Of a stretch of 64,000 nucleotides of DNA, positions 54,798 to 64,000 are shown one piece after another. Position numbers and translations under genes: made by a program. The notes beneath the pieces are model-generated. The model did no database searches, was not told the DNA's origin, and saw only the letters and a program-made list of their open reading frames with translations. Positions within the stretch are counted from its first letter, which is position 1. Each line of letters starts with the position of its first letter. This stretch comes from Cryptomeria japonica (Eukaryota > Streptophyta > Pinopsida > Cupressales > Cupressaceae), in contig NC_081406.1 of NCBI RefSeq assembly GCF_030272615.1, positions 462,670,072-462,734,071 of the forward strand, in the 5' to 3' direction.

Positions 54798-55900
54798 TGT
54801 AGACATCTAGAATTGCCTTAACGCCCGTGAATGCCACTTTTACTAATTTTTCCTCTTAACTAATTAGATAATTTAAAAAATATTTAATTCATCCAACTTT
54901 ATTTTCCTATTCTAAATTTAAAAATTAAATTTCCCTCTCTTCTCATTATTAAATAATTTTTAATTATTTAATCATCTTATTCTATTGTAATATTAATTGG
55001 ATATTTTTATTATTTAATTAACCCCCTCATCCCATTTAATTAAATAATCTATAATTAAATATCTCTTCCTATCAATTTGTCACAATCAATAAATTATTCC
55101 AAATTATTTAATTTACTAATTTATTTAATTGTCCATCCCATTTCAAAAATCAATTTCTTCCAAAATAGATAAAATATTTATTTTAATTATTTCTCCTACA
55201 AGCTATGTTTAAAATGGCTAATTAGTCCCTCCCATTAACTACCACCGACTTCCACTTCAACTCATAATCACCTTTTTTTGATCGAGCCAATTAATCTACC
55301 TCACTCCCAATCAATTCAGATAATAGCCTAGTCATCTATCCCAATACATCAATCAAGCCAATTGGCTAATCAGTCAGTCTGACTCACATGAGAAATCAAC
55401 TCTCATTCAAATTGTCTCAACAATCCTCAACCTTTGATAATTCCATTGCTATTTTAATGTGAATTGTTGATCAATATCATGAAATCTATAAAAGAAAACC
55501 TAATTATCATTCATCGATAATCATAGTCTTCAAATTTTTTTGTTATAATGTTGTAGGAAAAGTTTGACGATTTTGAGAGCCATCACATACAACACAGAAA
55601 GGAGAGCAATGGAAGTCTCTTTCATGAATTTGACATTGGGTTTACTTTGTTATTGATTTTTATTTTTTACTCTTACATTGATCGCGATTGAGAATTTAGT
55701 AGTTGATTTGAGTTTGTGGTTTCTCGTTTGATCTATTACATGTTTCGCATTTTACATTCATTACATTTGATGAACCTTATGTGAAATCATGCATTAATTA
55801 AATCTATTTTGTGGGTTTTTAAATCTTTCAAGTTGCAAGTTTTATGTGTTGCATTCATGGAATCTTCACTACATTTGCTTTAATTGGTAATGCAATTGCA
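54798..55900 (+). mobile_element. Ty3/gypsy LTR, plus strand
   Basis: It begins TGTAGACATCTAGAATTGCC, sharing the TGTAGACA start of the gypsy LTRs at 19241 and 33786. The end is set at TTGCA (55900) but could extend to about 55974, where TTCACA is followed by TGGGGTGACCCCAC, a possible primer site. No polypurine tract precedes it, so it is either a solo LTR or a 5' LTR whose internal region is not recognisable. Confidence 0.5.
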
Positions 55901-57663
55901 GGTTGCTATGCCACATTCACATAAAATAGTGACGTGTACACAAAGGAAATTGTCGCACACACATAAATTCACAATGGGGTGACCCCACAATACTTGGTTA
56001 CACTTTTTGGTACATCTTGATTTTTGTTGAAATCATACATTTTTTAAGAAAATATAGTGATTTAAGCTAGAAGAGGTCCCATTTGAAGTAATTAATTGAG
56101 GAGAGTTAGATCAAGGGCTCTTAGATCAAAATTTCTTGGATAGAGTCTCTCTACTTCTAAATCATACTCGCAATGGAGTCTCCTTCACAACTATCAAAAT
56201 GTTGATTAAAGCCCACCTTTACATTAGGTTTTGGGGGTCAAATAAATTCATTTAGAAGTTTTGAGTTTTAAAGTATTTAGTCCTTATTATAAGCTTTCCA
56301 AATAGTATAATTTTTAATATATTTAATTTCATTAATATATTTATGTTTTATTTCTTATGAATTTAGGTTTTTCATCGAAAATTAAGGATGTGTTTCACAC
56401 ATGTGGAGAATTTGAAAAATAGAAAAAAAAAATTGTACAAAAATATATTTTCCCTAGGTATTGATATCCTCATTTCAACACAAAAAGAAGAAGCTAATTC
56501 AAATGCATAAAAAAAGAGTTATGCATTACAAAATATGCATCTGTCCAAATTACAATTACTCTATCTTCAAAAATTAACTAAAAAAAATTATGTAACAAAA
56601 AATTATAAAAAAATGTCCATTCACTAGATATCAGTGTGACAATTCCATATTTCAAAAGGCAAGTGGGAGCATTAGAGAAAGATATTAACATCCATCACAA
56701 GATAAACTACATAGGATTAATTGTCACGAACCCTATTTTTCCATAATTATTTAATTAAGAAAATAATGTTTATTTTTCAAATGAAATTGAAATGAAATAG
56801 AACTGTTAATGAAATAAGAAAGGATATCGAATGTACTAATATGATTTAAATACAATTGAATGATCAGTAATAATTTTTATTGTAAATTGGGATCGTCATT
56901 GCTAATGAGCGATTGAGTGCAAAGTGAATGCAAGAACAGGTGAACAATGATGAAGGCGAGAACAGGGTTCAGGTAGAGTTGCCTTAGCTCTTGTATTTCA
57001 TTAGGATAGATGGAATCTCTCACACACCACATTAGGATTTATATTTGCATCTTGAAAATATGGATGATTTAAATGACCTTATTTGACTGTTTGTTCAAAT
57101 TGAAATGATGAATTTGGAATGAGAAGTAGATTGATTTAAATATTTATACATGATGTGAGTAGTGTTTGAATTAAATCTAAGTTGTGTGAGTGATTGTGAA
57201 ATATTATGCCGTATTGTTAAAAGAGATAAAATGTGTAGATGATTCTAAAAGGAATATTGACCCTAGGTTTTATGTTCTCTTTAGATATGTATAAATGTAT
57301 GAAAAAAATTTACTTATGAGTTTACTTTTGTAAATTGGACAATAGTATAAAATATATATGTATATGAGAAATTGATTTAACCATATACATGTATCTATAT
57401 AGTTATAAATATCCAATTATCGTGAAATTTGATTTCGTCAGGAATTTTGTTTATACATATACGTATTCATTTGAGATTCAAAATATATATACATTATATG
57501 TGTATATGAATTCTAATAATAATGCGATCATGAACTTGTAGATATGTATGTAACTATTGTATATGTAAATAGATTTATGAAATTAAATTATTTAATGAAA
57601 ATCCGATATATATATTTAATTATAGAAAAAGGGTTTATTAAAGAACATGTTATGAAATTTAAT

Positions 57664-57692
57664 ATTATATATATATATATATATATAATATA
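57664..57692. repeat. AT microsatellite
   Basis: A run of AT dinucleotides in an already AT-rich stretch. Confidence 0.9.
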
Positions 57693-57800
57693 TAAAGAAC
57701 TAAAACTAAAAGTAAAACAAATTATAAAAAAATAATAGCAAACGACAATGGTGGTGGGTTAGTTGTTTAAAAAAATAATAATAAACAATAAAAGGGGTGG

Positions 57801-57858
57801 TAGATAGTAATATCGACCACCCCCCTTAATTAAAGGGAGGGGTCGGTATTACCACCAC
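57801..57858. repeat. Near-perfect long hairpin centred on TTAATTAA
   Basis: Arms of about 28 bases pair around the palindrome TTAATTAA (57826-57833): AGTAATATCGACCACCCCCC on the left opposes GGGAGGGGTCGGTATTACC on the right, with about 21 of 28 positions matching. It has no loop, so it would form a cruciform-type structure; it may be a fold-back end of a transposon. Confidence 0.75.
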
Positions 57859-58652
57859 GTTGCAAGAAACCTCTCCCAAATACTAAGACCTACTCCAGGT
57901 TGCAACAAACACCGACTATGTAGAAAGTGACACCAAGATGTAGGATAAATGCAAGGCATGCTTATTATAGAAGGAGTCGACGTGGCAAAAAGGGACTTAG
58001 ACAACGGTTTGCAGATTTTAAACAATATTAACACCAACCACTCCTTTTTAATTAAATAAAAGATTATCCATGTTGCAATCTGCCAAAACATGTGGCATGC
58101 ATTAATGGTAACATGGGTTACCAGCCCACCTAGATCAATGTGAATAGTAAGAAGTTAATTTAGCTAAACCTTGCATGTCGATACTAGTTGACTTGGCAAG
58201 AAGTAAAAGCCACAAAGACTTGGAAATTACTTACAAAAGGATTGGTATTAATGGCGACTCAGAGAAAACAGCGAGTTAAGAGAAGGTAGTTGTTGGGTTG
58301 GTAACGACTATGCATGGAAACAAACACGTAGAGTTTAAGATGATCGGACCTTGCAAACACGATGTATTTGAAGAGATGTCAAACTCATTGAATTTGAATG
58401 AGAAGAGTTGGTTGTTGCAATTACTACTAAGTCATAGTCAACTTGGCATCATGAGTATTTAGATACCTTTTGCAACGACATGTGCAGTTGGTGTCACGAA
58501 GTAGATAATGGATAACTTTACATGGTGAACATAGGTGTTTAAATATGATTAGGATTGTTATGATACAATTAGATCATGAGTGGTGTCACTTAGAATCAAT
58601 CCACCTCTAGGAGAGATAGCCTGAAAGTACGAAAGGAAGGTAGATAACAACA

Positions 58653-58663
58653 CTATATATAGA
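58653..58663 (+). promoter_or_regulatory. TATA-like box
   Basis: CTATATATAGA followed by a purine-rich GGAAGAGAGGGGGAGGG leader. It could be an LTR promoter. No downstream gene is seen. Confidence 0.35.
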
Positions 58664-61600
58664 CCATTGAGTTGGAAGAGAGGGGGAGGGAGATGGAAGA
58701 GGAAAAAGGAGGAGATGCAACTAAGGATTAGAGAATGGGAGGAAGAAGAGAAAAGTAGTAGAGATTTAGATGTGTTTTACGATCAAGTTGTAATCATCTC
58801 AGATTTAGAGTTGAATTTTAGAGTAAAGTCTAGAAATAAAAGAGATAGAAAAGAGTGATAGGAAGGATGGAGTTAGTAGAAGAATTGATAGATGGAGAGC
58901 GACAAAGAGTTTGTGAACCATCTTGAAACAAAGTAGGCAAATGTGAAGAGGGAAGCAAGTTCATCACCTCAAGCCAGAAACAAGAGCATAAGGAGGTAGG
59001 ATCTACCTTAATTCTTTGGTCATTATGCAAGGATAGTGAGTGAGTCATGAAGTTATATATAATTATTTATTAGAATAAAGTTTGATTGAGACAAGCCATG
59101 ATTAGAACAAAATTGTGTGAACTCTCTTTTGAATAGCCTTATAAAGAAATATATTATGAGGTACATATGATTAAATAACTATGAAGATGCATGGAAAATG
59201 CTAAAGAGTGATAGGAATTGTATCATAGGTTGCTTTCGATATTCTCTAAAAGATGATCTAGTTTTTGACTTATGCAATATTCTAATGGAAGAGATAGAAT
59301 CATGAAAGGAATCATTGTTAATTGTTCAAAAATTACGTTCATGTAAATATAGATACAATAGTGAAATACTTTCTTAAGTTTGTTGATAAACTTAGTGAAA
59401 CTCTCATAGATCACCCAATCCTTTAGAAATTAAGAGGATAGAGAGAGAAACTTTGAGATTGAACCACGAAGAAGATGAAATAATAGGATAACGACTTATT
59501 AAATAATGAAGTTATTTTGATATTACAAGGAAAGACTTACACTTGGAATTTTGCATGAAAAGTAAAGATGGTTATCAAGTGTCTCATTTAAAAACCCTTA
59601 TAGATAGGAGTTTATGAACTTGTATCATATTAGATTGTCGATATGGTAAATTAGTGAAGTTGGCATGTTAAGTTTTAAATCATGAAAAGTCACATATTAG
59701 TATTAAACTAAATATGATGTTTTGAGAGAAGTGGTAAATAAACCACGACACTTGGAAAGATAGAGAGAGTTTAGATGAGATAAACTTAGAATTCTAAACC
59801 ATAAGAAATAGAATGCATGTTAATGATTATGCTATGTTTTGATAATTGAATAAAAGAATGTGTACTCATTTTATTCAATTTATATGTAAGATACATACAT
59901 GTGATACACCTTCTTAATAGTTTTAATCTTGTCTTTAAAATTGCTTGAAAGATAGAAGGAAAAGAATGTTTTCTTTTAAATGTATATTTGATTATCCATA
60001 AAATATTGTTTCCTATCATATAGGATTGATTGTAATAAAAGATTTACTCTATCAATTTATATTCAAACAAAAGATTGTCTTCTTAGAATAGTATTTTATC
60101 TTGCAAGAAATAGGAAGCTAGAATTGAAAGTTGAAAGATTGTCTTCTGTATGAATTTATTCTAGATTATGTGAACAAAGCTAGATAGGCTTGTGTTTGTG
60201 GAAAGTTACCTTCCAGGATGGGTGCTGAATGTGGATTATAGAGAGAATAGTTGCTTTTCTAACTATCTATTTTTGCTGTGCATGGCACTATACTTGGCCG
60301 AGTAATCAAATTGAATTAACCATTGAAATAATGGAATTCTTTTATTTTATACTCTCTACCATATCCTAGATTGATAATGAATGCTTGTTTCTTAAAAGAG
60401 TTAGAAAAATGAAAATGCTTGTATCATCTAGGCACGCACCAGATTCCATCTTGCCTTTCAAATTTCTTTTGCTAAGCAATTCGTGCAGGGTCAGGTATTC
60501 TTGATTGACCAAGAATTACGGGGAAGCGTAAGCTTCAAGGTTGGGCAGAAAAAGCGCTTGAATCTTGTTCTCATCTTCATGCTAAAGATTGCATTGGTGA
60601 TAGCTTGGGTTGCAGATCAACGGATGCATCTCACCCTTTACTTTGTATTATTTCATTATTGAACTTGCGACAACTTGAAATGCGTAAGTATTGTATGATC
60701 GAAATACTATTTTTATCAATTTTTTTGAATAAATAATATTTATCTTTTATAGAAATTTCATGTTTATTATGATCTAAATGGAATGATCAAATGAAGCTAT
60801 GGATGGAAAAACAGAATGAAATAGATTTATTAATTGATTTATGAGTTTATTTAAGAATAAAGAGTATTTCAGCTATTATTTGAAGTTAGCTCGATTTACG
60901 TCTTTACATAAATTTTGTTACATGTAGTTGAAAATGCCCTTGCAGGTCTGTGTATACAAAAAATTGTAAGTGTAGAAAAGGAATATGAATTATTTAATAG
61001 ATTGCCTCAAAGAAATAATTTCTCAACCCCTTGGTTGTAGGGGATTAACAAAATGGATTTGTTGAAAAGGCTTTAGAAACTTGCAACCCAAATTAAATGG
61101 CAGGTGTGAAGTCAGAGTCTATAATATAAAAAAAATAGATAAAATGTCATTATAGGGGTGTAACATCTTCAAACATGAGGCCAATGGGGATAAATATTAA
61201 AAGGGTCTAATATATTCTTAAAACTAAGCTTATGATGAAGGTCTTTAAACCTAAACATGAATTAAGCTTTGTCTCTTAATAATAAAGTTTTGATGTGTTC
61301 CTTAAAATTTTAATTTCTATGCATCAATGATTAATATCTTACCTTAGTCCTAAATTATGAAACAATATGTTCATATCCTAGTCAATTGTTTGACTTTGAT
61401 GTATTACATACTATACACATTAATGTTCATGAGTGAATATTAAAATACTAGGAATTTCTTTGAAGATAAAATATAACTTAATTACATGTGAGCACTATAG
61501 ATCCAAACTCAACAGAAGGTCCGTATTATCTAGCTATTAAACATAACATTGATAGCTTGTAAACCAAATAATATGAAATTTTATACAAGATTATAAAGAT

Positions 61601-62879
61601 CACGCATTTTTAAATTTTCTACCAAATGACCACGTAACAATCTCTAGGGCCTATTAGTATTAGTCTCAAATCTTAATACCATTTTTGCATAGATGTGGCC
61701 AACAAATCTACTCTAGATCAAATTCTTATCAACTATTGAATTCGTTTTATGCCTTGTATTTTTCATACATTATAAAGAGTTGGCTATTATAAATAGTATG
61801 TTCTATACATGCTAATCAAATTCCTTCTACATGACCTTATCTATTGAGTTAATTAGACTTTTGTTTATGTATATAGAGACCTACAACATCTCTAATCGGG
61901 CCAAGCACAAGTTGATAGTTGAAACACCTAAAAAGTCAATAGCTATCATTCTCCACTCGTATAATAGCCATTATTTGGTATTTATAAATCTACTATGATA
62001 TCAATAGTGACCACAAGAGTGACCATGTATGTCTAGTCTCCATTAATGAGTGGCTTTAAAACATAATGAGGCATCATGGTTAATTATTTCTTAGTTCTTC
62101 TTTCTACCATAAAATACATAGGGTACTAATAAAAATATACCCTTTTTATTGTCTAATGTGCTTTAGCACAACACACAAAGTATAAAAACTACTAAAATCA
62201 AAATTATAAGCAACTAATGATTACAACTATTGGATTTGACCATTTAACTTCTTGATTATGGGGTACTACCCAAGAACATACCTTAATAGTGCCATCACTA
62301 GATCATGTATTCTCTTTTTATCATAGATAAATCTTCAAGGTGATCAACACCCTTGGTGTAAAAATAGGGATATTATTAAACATGCATTTGTAAAAGTAAA
62401 CCCAAAAATTTAATGAAAAAAAAATTGAACCTAAATTAGATCACACTTTCATTATTCAGATAAGAAATTTCCATAGACAATAACTTTTATCATTCAAGTA
62501 AGATATTTCAATAGACTTACTTGTTTTGTCAAAGTAGGAATATTGTTGACCTTTACAATAAATGTGTGGTTTTGTATTCACAATTATACTAAGTTCATTC
62601 AACATTATAATTGTGGGATATTACTATATAGGTTATCTTGTTTTATATATGTGTAGAGTGATATTTATATAGTTTTATAGTATTTTATTTCAATGCTTTG
62701 TTTGTATCATTTTAGCATATGATTTGATTATTTTTATGTATTTATTAATTTAAAATTTAGTTGATTAAAATAGTATATTTTATTTTCTTGTTTAGAATCA
62801 TGTTATTTCTTACTTGAATAGCTTAGTCATCGTCAATAAAATTATACAGAGGATTTCTACAAACAATCTTCATTATTTT

Positions 62880-63094
62880 GGACAAGTTCCCTTTGTGATC
62901 TTGTATCTCCATTTTGTATCGCATTCTTAATTTTTTCTGATCCTTGAGGGATCTAGGCTAGACCAGAGCTTTTCTTCCCTCCATTCTTTCCTACCGATGC
63001 CCACACCGAATGGAGGTGTAAATGTAATTCTATCTATTTTTAAAAAATTAATAAAATTCTTTGGCCTCGACCTTTTATCGATCAAAAAAAAAAA
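62880..63094 (+). mobile_element. LINE 3' end with poly(A) tail
   Basis: TTTTCTGATCCTTGAGGGAT (62933), a pyrimidine-rich stretch, then AATAAAATTCTTTGGCCTCG (63049) and TTTTATCGATC followed by A(11) form the typical 3' end of plant L1-type elements. The element is truncated so that only the 3' end remains; the left limit is approximate. It is not contiguous with the LINE at 34.4-35.6 kb and no target duplication was found. Confidence 0.65.
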
Positions 63095-64000
63095 CAAATA
63101 CAAATTTTCATTTTTCAAATCTAATAATTCTCAGATCCAACCATTACTCACTTATATGAATGCCAAATTTTAATTTCATATATCGAGTGTGTACATATTT
63201 TAAAATTTCATCCTAAGACATTTTCACATTATTCAAGAATGTTTTGATAGAACATTGAAAAAATTCTTCTCTTTATTTGCATATGCATGTCATTCAATCA
63301 CATCATAAATCAATCTAAAGTTAACTTTCTTCTATCAATTGTCATCCATTATCAAGCTAACACTTAAAGGTACATTCTAGTACAAAACTTCAATTGGCTT
63401 ACATTTGCAATATTAGGCACTTGATATAGTGATGTTCTTTTTTCTATTAGTGTAAGGGCATGCTTTTGGAAAGTAAAATTCTACCATTTATGAAGTTTTG
63501 TAAGTAAGCTTTAGATTGTGTGTGGAAGAGGTAAGATCATGCAATGGCATAAATACTGCCATGAGTTCTTCATGATTGATAAAACGACATTGTTTGCACA
63601 TAATAGTAAAAAGATAGAGCACAAATGATTATAGTCAATGTAATGTCCACATGATAGTTGTGCATGAGTGATAGATGACAATAAAACAAGATCAATAATT
63701 AATTTTGGTTGTCATTAGATGATATAACCAATATTAACTATAACATTTTTAAGATTAGCAATGTATGTTGTGTCTTTACGGCATTAGATAAAGTTTATAA
63801 CTTTTAATTTTGGAGCTTACTACATTGGTAATAAAATTCGGGTTTTAGCCACTAAATTATTTTATAATACCTTTTTGAGCCTAATAAACTATGCAATATC
63901 TCATTATAAGATTTAAAAAGTATTAATTTTGTGTATATAGTCAAGGTCTTGTCATTGTCCTGACAATAGGAGTTAAACCTAAATATTCATATAGTCAAGA
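63095..64000. other. AT-rich DNA, nothing recognised
   Basis: No coding frame, RNA gene or repeat was recognised in the last 900 bases. Confidence 0.45.

Larger units (their letters stand above)
56722..61165 (+). mobile_element. Possible very long LTR (about 4.4 kb)
   Basis: TGTCACGAACCCTATTTTTC at 56722 has the form of the 5' end of plant Del/Tekay-type LTRs, and GGGGTGTAACA ends at 61165 as an inverted partner. A TATA-like box lies between them. There is no primer site after it and the flanking pentamers (TTAAT, TCTTC) do not match, so the assignment is tentative. Confidence 0.28.
55901..62879. other. AT-rich repeat DNA without a gene
   Basis: No frame longer than 80 codons and no domain is seen in about 7 kb. 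The stretch holds an (AT)n run, a long hairpin, a TATA-like box and a possible long LTR, listed separately. The remainder shows nothing I can name. Confidence 0.45.

Noticed and set aside
1-64000. A previously undescribed multi-gene system
   Set aside because: Apart from one decayed gene copy, recognisable coding DNA is all retroelement polyprotein; I saw no cluster of intact unknown genes.

Overview
The window reads as intergenic DNA of a seed plant with a large, repeat-rich genome. A gymnosperm, probably a conifer, is my best inference: very low gene density, many old and decayed nested LTR retrotransposons, LTRs of 1.1-2.4 kb, L1-type LINE pieces, and one plant-type multi-exon gene relic. 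There is no bacterial-style operon, CRISPR array, rRNA or tRNA gene, and I found no intact protein-coding gene. Nearly every long open frame is a piece of retrotransposon polyprotein.

Layout. 0-3.3 kb: anonymous repeat DNA carrying a textbook solo LTR (1611-2955) with a perfect 5-bp target duplication. 4.2-4.6 kb: degenerate ~180-bp tandem repeats, then a 5' LTR (4631-5812), a primer-binding site and a decayed ORF with four zinc knuckles (to ~6.8 kb). 7.2-11.3 kb: a minus-strand Ty1/copia gag-pol (RNase H at the left, gag and primer site at the right). Its LTR (11329 to 16777) is broken into three pieces by two later insertions. One of these (11619-15823) has two LTRs in inverted orientation around a gag fragment and is flanked by the perfect 5-bp repeat CTCAT. 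16.8-17.9 kb: the 3' end of a second minus-strand copia sharing that LTR. 17.9-20.4 kb: short tandem repeats and the 3' end plus 3' LTR of a plus-strand Ty3/gypsy element.

20.4-33.8 kb is a minus-strand Ty3/gypsy element (protease at 21.3-21.6 kb, gag at 29.3-31.1 kb, duplicated small ORF in its leader, 5' LTR ending at 33786). It is split by a plus-strand, two-LTR copia element (22119-29323) with gag, protease, integrase, reverse transcriptase and RNase H in recognisable order but with about ten premature stops or frameshifts. 34.4-35.6 kb holds the ORF1 tail and endonuclease of an L1-type LINE, followed by an unidentified exon-like piece. 37.1-44.0 kb is an internal-LTR-internal array of a non-coding LTR family with a large LTR. 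It carries an LTR-class insertion (empty site present in the sister copy) and a Mutator-like element with a 10-bp target duplication.

44.3-49.0 kb is a 5'-truncated, intron-containing pseudogene of the plant ATAD2/Yta7-type AAA-ATPase with bromodomain; its Walker A motif is destroyed and it has several stops. 50.5-54.8 kb is a decayed minus-strand Ty3/gypsy pol (integrase tail, RNase H, RT) carrying a copia-type solo LTR. 54.8-55.9 kb is a plus-strand gypsy LTR. 55.9-64 kb is AT-rich, with no gene seen, a long hairpin, a possible very long LTR, and a LINE 3' end with poly(A) at 62.9-63.1 kb.

I did not find a convincing new biological system. The most unusual items are the inverted-LTR insertion with matching target duplication, the two internal-LTR-internal arrays, the non-coding large-LTR family, the duplicated leader ORF of the gypsy element and the four-knuckle element. 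All translations, alignments and boundaries were made by eye.
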